From the NCBI RefSeq assembly GCF_019048525.1, contig NZ_CP077370.1, forward strand, positions 1 to 64,000: a stretch of 64,000 bases of DNA, in the 5' to 3' direction. The notes below the pieces were generated by a model. It had not been told where the DNA came from and made no database searches. It saw nothing but the letters and a program-made list of their open reading frames with translations. This document shows positions 18,128-28,586 of the stretch, in pieces. The DNA is from Acinetobacter lwoffii. GTDB taxonomy: Bacteria > Pseudomonadota > Gammaproteobacteria > Pseudomonadales > Moraxellaceae. Positions within the stretch are counted from its first letter, which is position 1. Every line of letters begins with the position of its first letter. Both the position numbers and the translations under genes were made by a program.

Positions 18128-19255
18128 TTAATCTGCGTAAGCTGGATAATCAATATAGCCTTTTTCCGTCCCACCATACATAGTGCTTGCATCTACTGCA
18201 TTCAATGGCCAGCCATTGGCGATGCGATCGGGTAAATCTGGATTCGCAATAAATGGGCGTCCAAATGCAATTAAATCGGCCAGCCCTGCCTCTAAAATTC
18301 GAGTTCCTCTTTCTGCCGTATATCGACCTGCATAAATAATCCGACCACTGAAAGTGTCTCTGACATCTTTACGAAAATCATGAGGAAGTTCTGGTGCATT
18401 ATCCCAATCAGCTTCTGCAATAGATAGATAGGCAATCCCAACTTCTTCAAGTATTTTTATGGCTTCAATATAAGTCACATGTGGATCATCTTCAACCAAC
18501 CCCATGTAAACACGATCTTCCTCTGTACTTTCAAATAGCGGGGCAAAACGCACTCCTAAACGATCTGCACCAACCACCTCAGCAACGGCCTGTACTACTT
18601 CACGTAAAAAACGCAAACGATTGTTTAGTGATCCACCATATTCATCTTCACGGTGGTTACTATGTGCAGAGATAAATTGATTCACCAAATAACCATTTGC
18701 ACAATGAATTTCAACCCCATCAAAACCAGCAGCCAAGGCATTGCGTGCTGCTTGAGCATAGAGTTGCACTAATTCTTTAACTTCTGCATTGCTTAAAGCA
18801 CGTGGCATTGAAGGATCAGCCAAGGTCCCTGCATTGGGCCCGGTCTCAATAAACACTTTAACATTACTATCAGCCCTAATAGCCGAGGGTGCGACCGGTG
18901 ATGCATGATCGGGTTGCAAAGATGTATGTGAAACACGCCCAACATGCCAAAGTTGTGCAAAAATAATGCCTCCTTTAGCATGCACTGCTTCCGTCACTTT
19001 ACGCCATCCAGCAATCTGTTCAGGGCTGTAAATACCGGGAGTCCAAGCATAGCCTTGACCACGTGGCTCGATTTGCGTACCTTCGGTGACCATAAACCCT
19101 GCCCCGGCACGCTGTTGATAATAGGTTGCCATCAGTTCATTTGGAATATTCTCTGGCTGAGTACTGCGCGACCGCGTTAATGGTGGCAATACAATACGGT
19201 TTTGCAAAACATAAGGGCCTAAGCTTAAGTTTTGAAAAAGTTTGCTGTCTTTCAT
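18128..19255 (-). CDS. nemA: NemA-like ene-reductase (Old Yellow Enzyme)
   Basis: 375-residue FMN-dependent alkene reductase. The barrel begins LGPYVLQNRIVLPPLTRSRS; the substrate-anchoring pair is in IHCANGYLVNQF (His/Asn near 183-186) and the FMN phosphate loop in FGRPFIANPDLP. NemA reduces maleimides, quinones, nitro-esters and enals with NADPH. In E. coli it is controlled by NemR, and a NemR-like regulator and operators occur in this cluster. No copy of the palindrome was seen directly upstream (19256-19454), so it may be expressed from the yqhD promoter or its own. Confidence 0.88.
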   Translation of the reverse strand: MKDSKLFQNLSLGPYVLQNRIVLPPLTRSRSTQPENIPNELMATYYQQRAGAGFMVTEGTQIEPRGQGYAWTPGIYSPEQIAGWRKVTEAVHAKGGIIFAQLWHVGRVSHTSLQPDHASPVAPSAIRADSNVKVFIETGPNAGTLADPSMPRALSNAEVKELVQLYAQAARNALAAGFDGVEIHCANGYLVNQFISAHSNHREDEYGGSLNNRLRFLREVVQAVAEVVGADRLGVRFAPLFESTEEDRVYMGLVEDDPHVTYIEAIKILEEVGIAYLSIAEADWDNAPELPHDFRKDVRDTFSGRIIYAGRYTAERGTRILEAGLADLIAFGRPFIANPDLPDRIANGWPLNAVDASTMYGGTEKGYIDYPAYAD

Positions 19256-19454
19256 TTCATTGTATCCAAGTAACCATGACTTAATTGATCTAAATTAAAA
19301 AAAATATCCTTCCTGTATATAGAAAAATAAATAAAGGAAAGCTATTAACTCAGGCCCTTCACCATTAAGTGAGGGTTATTTTGCTTATTGCGCCAGTTGC
19401 TCAGAGTCAGAAGTTTATTCACTGCTAAGCACCACAACAGACACTAGCTACTCT

Positions 19455-20132
19455 TTATTTCAACAATTGAAGTAATGCTGAGGCAGTTGCAGCAGAAGAT
19501 GCTGGATTTTGTCCAGTAACCAGCAAGCCATCTACTTGAACATGTACTTGCCAATCATCAACTTTAGAATAATGACCACCGTTTTGTTTAAGCATGTCTT
19601 CGACTAAAAATGGTACAATTTCAGTCAAACCTACAGCGGCCTCCTCAGTATTGGTGAAACCAGTCACTAATTTACCGCTAACTAAGGGCGCTCCATTACT
19701 CGCTTTCACATGACGAAGAACACCCGGGGCATGACACACTGCTGCAACAGGTTTGCCAGACTGAATCGCCTGTTCAATCAGAGAAATTGAAATCGGATCT
19801 TCTGCTAAATCCCACAATGGGCCATGCCCGCCTGGATAAAACACTGCATCATAATCAGCTACAGAAATTTCGCTAAGTTTATGTGTCTGTGCCAATGCTT
19901 GCATTGCAGTTGGATCTGCTTCAAAACGATGAGTGGTTTCAGTTTGAGCATCGGCTAAATTACTTTTCGGATCTAGTGGTGGCTGCCCACCTTGAGGCGA
20001 CGCCAGCGTAACTTCAGCACCAGAGTCAATAAAGGTGTAATACGGTGCAGCAAGTTCTTCTAGCCAGAAACCTGTTTTCTTACCAGTATTGCCAAGTTGA
20101 TCATGTGAAGTTAAAACGATTAAAATTTTCAT
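19455..20132 (-). CDS. DJ-1/PfpI-family protein (Hsp31-like)
   Basis: 225 residues from the start MKILIVLTSHDQ at 20132, which has a GGAG ribosome site; a longer frame to 20168 lacks one. The nucleophile elbow is AVCHAPGVL with the reactive Cys, an acidic partner is in TGFWLEELAAPY, and FYPGGHGPLWDL is typical of class I glutamine-amidotransferase-like proteins. Members act as glyoxalase III or repair glyoxal-modified proteins. It is 76 bp downstream of yqhD in the same direction, so co-regulation by the yqhD operator is likely. Confidence 0.8.
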   Translation of the reverse strand: MKILIVLTSHDQLGNTGKKTGFWLEELAAPYYTFIDSGAEVTLASPQGGQPPLDPKSNLADAQTETTHRFEADPTAMQALAQTHKLSEISVADYDAVFYPGGHGPLWDLAEDPISISLIEQAIQSGKPVAAVCHAPGVLRHVKASNGAPLVSGKLVTGFTNTEEAAVGLTEIVPFLVEDMLKQNGGHYSKVDDWQVHVQVDGLLVTGQNPASSAATASALLQLLK

Positions 20133-20207
20133 GTTATTTCTCCGATAATTTTCATGATTGAGGAGCATTGTTACAGGGTCAGAGCATGCCAGATACGCGC
20201 ATTTAGC

Positions 20208-21365
20208 TTAGATGCTCATCTCGAGAATTTGGCGACTGATCTCTAATGAAACATTTTTATGTTCGCCTAGCTGTGTAAGATTATGTGATTTAAGTTGCGT
20301 AATGATGATCTCAATATCTGTCTCCCCCAGTCCATAATCGCTAAGACGAGTCGGCAATCCAAGTTGCTCAAAGAAGGCTCGAGTACGAGCAATAGCAGTA
20401 TCAATACGTTGTTCTTCATCACCTTCGACAATCTGCCAGACACGAGCTGCATACTGTAGTAATTTTTCTCGCTTCTCTTGACGACGCACTTGTAGATTGG
20501 ACGGCAACACAATGGCCAAGGTACGAGCATGATCAATACCATATAAAGCCGTGAGCTCATGTCCAATCAAATGGGTTGACCAATCTTGTGGTACACCAGC
20601 TCCAATTAGCCCATTCAGTGCCATGCTAGCAGCCCACATCAAATTCGCACGCGTGTCATAATCTGCTGAATCTTCCAAGATTTTCGGTCCAATCTCAATC
20701 AAAGTTTGCAATAGACCTTCGGCAAAACGATCTTGTACGTGTGCATTCACAGGGTGAGTTAAGTACTGTTCCATGACATGAATAAATGCATCGACCACGC
20801 CATTAGCCAACTGGCGCGTCGGCAAGCTAAAAGTTTTATTCGGATCAAGTACGGAAAATTGCGGAAAAACATAGGGACTGCTAAATGACAATTTGGCTTG
20901 GGTCGATTTTCTGGTTACTACCCCACCGCTATTCATTTCTGAACCAGTTGCCGGAAGGGTGAGTACACTCGCAAAAGGCAAAGCTTGGGTAATTTTATTA
21001 CCATGGGTTTCTAAAATCTCCCATGTATCCCCTGTATAATTGACTGCTGCTGCAATAAATTTAGTACCGTCGATTACCGATCCACCACCGACAGCCATCA
21101 AGAAATCAATCTTTTGTTCACGAATCAGCTCTACAGCTTTCATGAGGGTTTCATAACTCGGATTCGGCTCAATTCCGCCAAATTCATGAATTTCTCTTGC
21201 ACCTAATGCTTCACGCACTTCAGCTAAAGTACCATTCTTACGTGCACTTTCACCACCAAACAACATTAATACTTTTGCTTCTGTAGGCACATAGTCATTG
21301 ATTTTAGCTATTGTATCGCCACCAAAAATAATGCGGGTCGGATTATAAAAGTTAAAATTCAGCAT
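20208..21365 (-). CDS. yqhD: YqhD-like NADPH-dependent aldehyde reductase
   Basis: 385-residue iron/zinc-type alcohol dehydrogenase close to YqhD along its whole length: FNFYNPTRIIFGGDTIAK, FGGIEPNPSYETLMKAV, the cofactor motif AVGGGSVIDGTKFIAAA, and metal ligands in NGVVDAFIHVMEQY and GHELTALYGIDHARTLA. YqhD reduces short aldehydes, glyoxal, methylglyoxal and acrolein. A perfect 25-bp palindrome of NemR type lies 119 bp upstream. The DJ-1 protein gene follows directly, making an aldehyde-defence transcription unit. Confidence 0.92.
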   Translation of the reverse strand: MLNFNFYNPTRIIFGGDTIAKINDYVPTEAKVLMLFGGESARKNGTLAEVREALGAREIHEFGGIEPNPSYETLMKAVELIREQKIDFLMAVGGGSVIDGTKFIAAAVNYTGDTWEILETHGNKITQALPFASVLTLPATGSEMNSGGVVTRKSTQAKLSFSSPYVFPQFSVLDPNKTFSLPTRQLANGVVDAFIHVMEQYLTHPVNAHVQDRFAEGLLQTLIEIGPKILEDSADYDTRANLMWAASMALNGLIGAGVPQDWSTHLIGHELTALYGIDHARTLAIVLPSNLQVRRQEKREKLLQYAARVWQIVEGDEEQRIDTAIARTRAFFEQLGLPTRLSDYGLGETDIEIIITQLKSHNLTQLGEHKNVSLEISRQILEMSI

Positions 21366-21484
21366 ATTTTTATCCTAGAATGATCAGTTAATTGATTTGA
21401 AAAACCACCGTTATTCATCAAATAAACTTTTAAAAAATCGGACAACACTACGGCTTTTGCCTACACCATGTGCTAACTATACAT

Positions 21485-21509
21485 AAAAATAGACCAGTCG
21501 TCTATTTTT
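21485..21509. promoter_or_regulatory. NemR-type operator upstream of yqhD
   Basis: Perfect 10-bp arms AAAAATAGAC and GTCTATTTTT flank the centre CAGTC. The core TAGACCAGTCGTCTA fits the TAGAC-N-GTCTA site known for NemR. A partial copy is at 17047-17071 beside the TetR gene, linking the two promoters into one predicted regulon. Confidence 0.75.
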
Positions 21510-21594
21510 ATAAAAATTATTTCAGCTTGCAACTTTAGTGATGGTTAAACAAATTCAGGCTTGTTCTATACCGCTTTTATTATTAATGTATTTT

Positions 21595-21800
21595 CACGAG
21601 CGATTGTTGGATGAAAGGTATCAACACGTATGACTACTGACATGGTTGTGAACGCATTGGCTGAAACAGTGAATGGCTCATACAAAATAGCAATGATTAA
21701 ATATTTTAAAAGCAGATTGGCACGGTTTAGCAGATGTACAAATGTGACAGTAAATTAGATAGATTGGTTCAATATAAAGCATGTAAATAGTTGCATTCGT
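21595..21800 (+). pseudogene. IS3 orfB relic
   Basis: Rightward frames give RAIVGWKVSTRMTTDMV, then ALAETVNGSYK and IDWFNIKHVNS, diverged pieces of the OrfB protein of the element at 1.7-3.1 kb. A block between the first and second aspartates is deleted and stop codons are present. No ends remain. The rest of 21510-21960 holds no other recognisable gene. Confidence 0.7.
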
Positions 21801-21963
21801 TTATTTACCCTGTTTTGGATATTGCCCCATTTAAATGATGAGATTAAGCCAATAAATAAAGTAGCCCAACTTGAATAAAAAGCCTATGACAAACCTCAAA
21901 GCGTTAAAGTGCTGCCTTTCATTCAAAATTTCAGACAGCACCCTCATACATTTAAGCATCGGT

Positions 21964-22266
21964 TTAAGCTGGTAGTTTACTCGCCAAAACATCTACTTTT
22001 TCAATAGATGGTGGCTCTGAAAATAGCTCTTCGGCCTGAGCCATCAAAGCAGCTGCAACCTTGCCAGATAAATGCGCTTGGCGACCCGCCTCATCAGGAA
22101 ATGCATCAAAAATACCAAATGTTGTAGGTCCAAGACGTAGGCCAAACCACGCAACTGTCGCAGGTTCTTCCATGACAATAGGTAAACCGGCTTTAAGAAA
22201 AGCTTCCACTTCGTCTTCTTTACCCGGTTTAGCTTCAAGACGGACATATAAAGCTGTTTTAAGCAT
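21964..22266 (-). CDS. ABM-domain protein, putative quinol monooxygenase
   Basis: 100 residues forming one antibiotic-biosynthesis-monooxygenase (ABM) domain: LYVRLEAKPGKEDEVEAFLK at the start, the EPATVAWFGLRLGPTTFGIF centre and the DEAGRQAHLSGKVA helix. Relatives such as YgiN act on quinols, while others only resemble them. No cofactor is needed. A second ABM gene lies at 30420-30704, also inside a redox cluster, so both may handle quinones. Confidence 0.75.
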   Translation of the reverse strand: MLKTALYVRLEAKPGKEDEVEAFLKAGLPIVMEEPATVAWFGLRLGPTTFGIFDAFPDEAGRQAHLSGKVAAALMAQAEELFSEPPSIEKVDVLASKLPA

Positions 22267-22600
22267 GACTAAAACTCCATAATTGATTATAATTCAAACT
22301 GATTCTGACATTGCTAATGTATGCATGTCAGAAAGTTTTGTTGTATAAAAGTTAAAAAAAATTCCCATAGCTGAGCCAAAATTTAGGTTTTTATTTCGAC
22401 ATAATGCTATGAATTTATTCAAGTTAATATCATTAACATTTGAATCAAAAAATCAAGATATGAGATGATTAAATTCAATCTTATTTATATAAGGATCAAT
22501 TGACTCTACCTTAGATTTATAAGCTGACCTCTTCATCTGGAAATTATATTGCTCAAGAAGCATTCAAGAACAATATTGTACATCCTCATATCTATGAAAG
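22267..22600. other. intergenic DNA, nothing recognised
   Basis: AT-rich spacer between the ABM gene promoter side and the 3' end of the S-formylglutathione hydrolase gene. No coding frame, repeat or strong hairpin stands out. Confidence 0.5.
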
Positions 22601-23437
22601 TTATTTAGCTAGGAATTTGCTGTGAAACTCTATATGTTTCTCTATAAAGCTCGCAATAAAGTAATAGCTATGGTCATACCCTTCTCTTAGGTTAAGTGTC
22701 AGAGGATATTCTTGTTCCAAACAAATATCACTAAGAAGCTTAGGCCTTAACTGTTCTTCAAGAAAATCATCAGCTGTTCCTTGATCGACTAAAATAGGTA
22801 AATGAACTTCAGCGTTTTTGATTAATTCAATCGCATCATAGCTTTTCCATAAAGTTTCGGTTTCACCAAGGTAGTGTGTGAAAGCCTTTTTCCCCCAAGG
22901 TACTTGGCTAGGTGCAACAATCGGTGCAAAAGCAGAAATACTTTTATACAGCTCAGGATTTTTTAACCCAATTACTAATGCACCATGACCACCCATGCTA
23001 TGACCCATAATACTTTGGACTTGATTGGTCGGAAAATTCAGGTCTATCAGATTTCTGAGCTCTTCCACAATATAATCATACATTTTGAAATGCTTTGACC
23101 AGGGTGCTTGTGTTGCATTCACATAGAATCCTGCACCTTGGCCTAAATCGTAATCTGCATGATCTGGTACATCTTCTCCACGTGGGCTGGTATCTGGTGC
23201 AACAATAATGACTTTATGTTCAGCCGCATACTTTTGTGCTCCGGCTTTAGTAATAAAGTTCTGTTCGTTGCAAGTCAGTCCTGATAACCAATATAAAACT
23301 GGCAACTTCTCATCTTTGTCATGAGGTGGCAGATATATTGAGAATTTCATTGAACAGTTTAGTGCTATTGACTGATGGCGATACACTTCTTGCGATCCAC
23401 CAAAAGAAGCATGTTTCTCAATTATTTCCATAATCAA
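22601..23437 (-). CDS. frmB: S-formylglutathione hydrolase
   Basis: 278-residue esterase-D family enzyme that splits S-formylglutathione into formate and glutathione, the second step of glutathione-dependent formaldehyde removal. The catalytic triad is visible: Ser147 in MGHSMGGHG, Asp224 in DQGTADDFL and His256 in EGYDHSYYF. VLYWLSGLTCNEQNFITKAG is the family signature. It lies 223 bp downstream of frmA with a strong hairpin between, so it may be partly uncoupled from it. Confidence 0.93.
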   Translation of the reverse strand: MIMEIIEKHASFGGSQEVYRHQSIALNCSMKFSIYLPPHDKDEKLPVLYWLSGLTCNEQNFITKAGAQKYAAEHKVIIVAPDTSPRGEDVPDHADYDLGQGAGFYVNATQAPWSKHFKMYDYIVEELRNLIDLNFPTNQVQSIMGHSMGGHGALVIGLKNPELYKSISAFAPIVAPSQVPWGKKAFTHYLGETETLWKSYDAIELIKNAEVHLPILVDQGTADDFLEEQLRPKLLSDICLEQEYPLTLNLREGYDHSYYFIASFIEKHIEFHSKFLAK

Positions 23438-23603
23438 TTACCTATGTTGAGCAAGACCTCATGAGAAATCGAGTAAACAAAGAGTCTGACATTCTCTACA
23501 GAGAATAGTCATAAAGATTTAAAATGTAGGCAGGTTTATTGAACCTATACACGATGCCTACACAGATAGATCTGTTTTACAGATGATGTGCCGTTTTAGA
23601 GGA

Positions 23604-23639
23604 TTCCATGCATGTCAATCATGATTCACATGCATGGAA
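23604..23639. terminator. hairpin between frmA and frmB
   Basis: TTCCATGCATGT and its exact reverse complement ACATGCATGGAA flank a 12-base loop. On the transcribed (minus) strand there is no U-run after the stem, so this could be a weak terminator, a processing site or an mRNA stabiliser that sets the frmA:frmB ratio. Confidence 0.5.
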
Positions 23640-23659
23640 AAGTATAAGGTCTGACGGAA

Positions 23660-24793
<1,134 letters not shown>

Positions 24794-25069
24794 CTATTTT
24801 AAATATGATTTTAGAATCTTGGCGATTTCAGCCAATTCTTCTTTTCGTTGTTGTTCTGTGGTTTCACCTGATACTAAAGTGTCCTTTAAATGAACCTCCA
24901 GCATTTCATTCATTAAACCATTAATAGCACCACGCACAGAGCATATTTGTTGCAGAATTGCACCACATTCCACATTGTCTTCTAACGCTTTTTCAATCGC
25001 TTGCGTCTGACCTTTGATCCTTCTGACGCGTAGAAGAATCTTTTTTTTGTCTTCAACCTGATTAGGCAT
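24794..25069 (-). CDS. frmR: formaldehyde-responsive repressor FrmR
   Basis: 91-residue CsoR/RcnR-family repressor. Pro2 (MPNQ) and Cys35 (NVECGAIL), the residues known to be crosslinked by formaldehyde in FrmR, are both present, together with His60. The RRIKGQTQAIEKALE helix is the family core. First gene of the frm operon, with a matching operator immediately upstream at 25094-25117. Confidence 0.92.
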   Translation of the reverse strand: MPNQVEDKKKILLRVRRIKGQTQAIEKALEDNVECGAILQQICSVRGAINGLMNEMLEVHLKDTLVSGETTEQQRKEELAEIAKILKSYLK

Positions 25070-25093
25070 CAGACCTCCTTATTTGCTAGCTTT

Positions 25094-25117
25094 TATACTA
25101 TAGTACCCCATAGTATA
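25094..25117. promoter_or_regulatory. FrmR operator
   Basis: TATACTAT and ATAGTATA flank the spacer AGTACCCC, an inverted repeat around a short C-run as expected for CsoR/RcnR-family operators. It lies 25 bp upstream of the frmR start and overlaps the probable -10/-35 region. Confidence 0.75.
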
Positions 25118-25535
25118 AAAAAAGCAATATTTTTTATAAATCGAAAATCAAAAAGCTCTTTAGCGAAAATTTTCTATCCCTGTTTTTAGTTTTTTTTAAA
25201 TTAACATCGTAGAGCTGATGCTAAAGTCACAAAGAATGGGACTTTTAGCTCCCATTTTTTATTTTGGCTCATGTTCTTTGTGATGCTGTGACCTTTTAGA
25301 ATTATGTTTCAAATTTTAGCCACTTTGTAGATATTTTGAACGTTTCAAGCCTTGAAAATACTACCGACAGTTTAGATTAAACTGCCTTTACAGACTGTAC
25401 TAGAATATTTTTAGTGAGCGGATAATATTTATTATTCATTATTTAGGAATTATCAAATCCTATAAATATCATTTATTGGATTAATTTACTTTGGTACTGT
25501 GCATATCATCCCCCAGTTAAGAATAAGGAATAACT
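25118..25535. other. intergenic region with a terminator-like hairpin
   Basis: No gene over about 420 bp. At 25235-25260 the arms AATGGGA and TCCCATT followed by a T-run form an intrinsic terminator in the rightward direction, although no rightward gene precedes it closely; it may be left from a lost gene. The promoter for the rightward oxidoreductase pair should lie in the last 100 bp. Confidence 0.45.
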
Positions 25536-26531
25536 ATGAATAAGATGATGAATGCTCTTATCTTAGAAAATTTTGGTGATCATGAATTTAAACGTGTAGA
25601 ACTCCCTATACCTCAACCTGAGGCTGGGCAAGTTCTAGTACGTATTCATGCTAGTGGTGTAAACCCTATTGATTATAAAATTCGTCTTGGTGAAGCACCA
25701 TATGCTATGCCAGAGCTTCCTGCCGTGTTGGGAACAGATATGGCTGGGGTTGTAACTGCTATTGGTGAAGGTGTCACTCACTTCAACGTCGGAGATGAAG
25801 TTTACGGTCTGATTGGTGGCGTTCGTGGTCTTCAAGGATCTTTAGCAGAATATGTTGTAGCAGATGCTGATCTGATCGCATTAAAGCCACGGAATATCTC
25901 TATGCGCGAGGCAGCAGTACTACCATTGACGTTCCTCACCGCTTGGGAAGGTTTAGTGGATAATGCTAAGGTCCAACCAGGGCAAACTGTACTGGTTCAG
26001 GGTGGTGCTGGTGGCGTTGGTTATATGGTGGTTCAGCTTGCAAAAGCACTTGATGCAAATGTTTGGGCGACTGGTCGTACAGCTGATCAATCACTGATTT
26101 CAGAACTCGGTGCAACACCTCTCGATTACACAACAGCATCTTCCGATGACATTATTGCTGCAAGCCCTGAGGGTCAAGGTTTTAACATTGTTTACGACAC
26201 TGTGGGTGGTCCAGTACTAGAAGCTTCACTTTCAATGACAACTCACTATGGCCACATTACCAGCTGTGCTGCATTTGGTAATCATAATTTAGCGAGTTCA
26301 TCTCTACGGTGTGCCACACTGTCTGGCGTATTCGTCCTATTGCCGATGTTAACAGGTAATCGCCGTTCTCATCATGGTGATGTCCTTAAGATCGCGACTC
26401 GTCTCGTTGAGGAAGGTAAACTGCGTCCTATTGTTGATCCTCGTCATTTTACTCTAGATCAAGCGATTGAGGCTCATGATGCTGTTCAAGATCGCTCTGC
26501 CAATATTAAGGTCGTGATTGATGTCATTTAA
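25536..26531 (+). CDS. zinc-free quinone-oxidoreductase-like MDR
   Basis: 331-residue NADPH-dependent medium-chain reductase. The GroES-like half has RIHASGVNPIDYKIRLGEAP and LGTDMAGVVTAIGEGV; the nucleotide-binding motif is VQGGAGGVGYMVVQLAK. No zinc ligands are visible. A purine-rich AAGGA ribosome site precedes the start. It overlaps the next gene by about 11-14 bp, so the two are translationally coupled. It is divergent from the LysR gene at the far side of the pair. The substrate is probably a quinone or enone, not determined. Confidence 0.85.
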   Translation: MNKMMNALILENFGDHEFKRVELPIPQPEAGQVLVRIHASGVNPIDYKIRLGEAPYAMPELPAVLGTDMAGVVTAIGEGVTHFNVGDEVYGLIGGVRGLQGSLAEYVVADADLIALKPRNISMREAAVLPLTFLTAWEGLVDNAKVQPGQTVLVQGGAGGVGYMVVQLAKALDANVWATGRTADQSLISELGATPLDYTTASSDDIIAASPEGQGFNIVYDTVGGPVLEASLSMTTHYGHITSCAAFGNHNLASSSLRCATLSGVFVLLPMLTGNRRSHHGDVLKIATRLVEEGKLRPIVDPRHFTLDQAIEAHDAVQDRSANIKVVIDVI

Positions 26532-27537
26532 CGCACTTCAGGCCAAGACTTGGCGCTTCAATTCTATTGGAGATACAGATGTTCTGACATTAGAAACACT
26601 TCCTGTGGCTTTACCAGCCGCAGGAGAAGTTCTAATCCAGATGAAAACGATCGGACTCAACCGGGCTGATGTGATGTTTCGGCGTGGTACTTATATTCAA
26701 AAGGCAGTATTCCCCTCTCGTCTGGGATATGAGGGAGCAGGCGTAGTTCTGGCGATAGGTGAAGGTGTACGCCAATTTTCTCCAGGAGATGCAGTATCGA
26801 TTCTTCCGACTGACAATCTAGCCAAATATGGGACATATGCGGACAAGCTTCTGATTCCAGAAACTTTTTTAGTTCACAAACCCGATAGTTTAAGCTGGGA
26901 AGAAGCTTCCTCAATCTGGATGCAGTATTTGACGGCTTGGGGTGGTGTAATCCATGCTGGTGGAGTTTCGAAAGGAAAAACAATCTTGATCACAGCAGCT
27001 TCAAGTAGCGTAGGACTAGCTGCGATACAGATAGCTGAAGCAGCGGGTGCTAAGGTCATTGCAAGTACACAGACGATAGAGAAAAAGCAACGTTTACTGG
27101 ATCTCGGTGTTAAAAATGTTATAGCCAGTGAAGATGAACCAGATTTGTATGAGGCGCTTGTTTTACGTTTAGGTGGAGAACATCTTGATGTCGCCTTCGA
27201 TGCTGTAGGAGGGCCACATATTGAACAGATTGCAAAAGCGATGTCTGTAGGAGGAACTATGGTTATGCATGGTGCACTTAGCCCTGAGATCACACCATTT
27301 CCTCTTAAAGTTGCATTACGCAAGAGCTTAACCATGCGAGGTTTTTTGTTCCTTGAGGTTCTCCATGACCCTGTTTTAAGGGAGCAAGCCAGACGATTTA
27401 TTCTTAGCAGTATAGGTGCAGGATATCTTCGCCCAGTGATCGACCGTTGCTTTGACTTTGAGGACATGCATGACGCTCAGCGCTATCTTGAATCAAATCA
27501 GCAAATAGGAAAAATTGTAGTTACTCTAGATACATGA
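26521..27537 (+). CDS. zinc-binding-dehydrogenase family oxidoreductase
   Basis: 338-339 residues; the first ATG is at 26518, and MSFNALQAKTWRF at 26521 is equally plausible. Medium-chain reductase with TIGLNRADVMFRRGTY, LGYEGAGVVLAIGEGV and the nucleotide-binding region ITAASSSVGLAAIQIAEAAG. Like its partner upstream it lacks the zinc cysteines. The pair most likely arose from related genes acting on similar substrates. It ends 15 bp before the 3' end of the convergent LysR gene. Confidence 0.85.
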   Translation: MSFNALQAKTWRFNSIGDTDVLTLETLPVALPAAGEVLIQMKTIGLNRADVMFRRGTYIQKAVFPSRLGYEGAGVVLAIGEGVRQFSPGDAVSILPTDNLAKYGTYADKLLIPETFLVHKPDSLSWEEASSIWMQYLTAWGGVIHAGGVSKGKTILITAASSSVGLAAIQIAEAAGAKVIASTQTIEKKQRLLDLGVKNVIASEDEPDLYEALVLRLGGEHLDVAFDAVGGPHIEQIAKAMSVGGTMVMHGALSPEITPFPLKVALRKSLTMRGFLFLEVLHDPVLREQARRFILSSIGAGYLRPVIDRCFDFEDMHDAQRYLESNQQIGKIVVTLDT

Positions 27538-27551
27538 TGGTCTTATCTGAT

Positions 27552-28451
27552 TCAGGTTTCTATATGGCCCAGCACTTCCACTAAGTAATCAAACAATGCT
27601 CGGATTCGCAAAGGTGTCGGGCCCCGCTGTGGACGATATAAATACAGGCGCCAAACGGGAGAGGTTTCCTCATGAAGTATCTGAATGAGCTTACCACTCC
27701 TAAGCCACGGCAAAACTAGAAATCCAGGCATGTGTCCGAATCCAACTCCAGCGAGAATAGCTTGAAATTCAGCTTCTAGATCATCTGTAATAAAACGAGG
27801 CTTTGATGGCGTGAAGCTTCGACTTTCGGTGAATGTCCATGGCCAGTAACGCCCTGTTTTATGATCGAATAGTGCTGTTAGAGGGTATTTATCTAAGTCA
27901 ATAATTTTTTTAGGCATTCCAACCTTATCAATTAACTCTGGCGTACCCACAGAATAAAAGTTCACTTTAGCCAATTCCCTTGCCACATATCGATTGTCCG
28001 GCAAAAATCCAAATCTGATCCCGATATCTATCCGCTCATCGATCACATCCGAGTGTGAATCTGTTAGCACACAATCCACGACAATATCTGGATAACGTGT
28101 GGCAAATTCTGCTAGTGCGGGTACTACCAATTTGCGCCCTAACACAGACGACACAGTAAGACGGACGGTCCCACGCATTTCATCTCGTTTTTCCTTGGTG
28201 TCTTTTACAAACAGAGCATCAATGGATCCTACCGCAAAATGTGCTTGCTTTGCCAGACGCTCACCATCAGCGGTAATTTTAATTTGTCGAGTACTCCTGT
28301 AAAACAGAATCTCTCCGCGCTGCTCTTCTAGCTCTTTTATTGCCCGTGTCACTACCTGCGGGGAAATACCCAGCTGAGTGGCTGCCTCTTTAAAATTTCG
28401 AGACTCTGCTGCGACACAAAAGATACGCATCATTTCCAATTTGTTCTGCAT
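27552..28451 (-). CDS. LysR-family transcriptional regulator
   Basis: About 299 residues from MQNKLEMMRIF at 28451; the frame is open to 28514, but LysR proteins normally begin at this point. Winged helix NFKEAATQLGISPQVVTRAI, then the effector domain with VVDCVLTDSHSDVIDERIDI and the RPQRGPTPLRIRALFDYLVE end. Its 5' end faces the SDR gene (28587, rightward), so control of the SDR and following genes is likely; control of the convergent oxidoreductase pair is also possible. The inducer is unknown. Confidence 0.85.
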   Translation of the reverse strand: MQNKLEMMRIFCVAAESRNFKEAATQLGISPQVVTRAIKELEEQRGEILFYRSTRQIKITADGERLAKQAHFAVGSIDALFVKDTKEKRDEMRGTVRLTVSSVLGRKLVVPALAEFATRYPDIVVDCVLTDSHSDVIDERIDIGIRFGFLPDNRYVARELAKVNFYSVGTPELIDKVGMPKKIIDLDKYPLTALFDHKTGRYWPWTFTESRSFTPSKPRFITDDLEAEFQAILAGVGFGHMPGFLVLPWLRSGKLIQILHEETSPVWRLYLYRPQRGPTPLRIRALFDYLVEVLGHIET

Positions 28452-28586
28452 GTCCAATCCTGTGTTATGGTAATTATTCCGTAAATAGGAATTCTGAAAG
28501 ATAATATTATTCATTTATTATACCTAACAAGGCTGTAATACTTAATCCATCAAATATGATTGACAGATAAGTTGAAGGTTACTTGT

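Noticed and set aside
26874..27467. A 197-codon leftward frame opposite the second MDR oxidoreductase
   Set aside because: The sense gene has full-length family homology; the antisense frame has none and no ribosome site.
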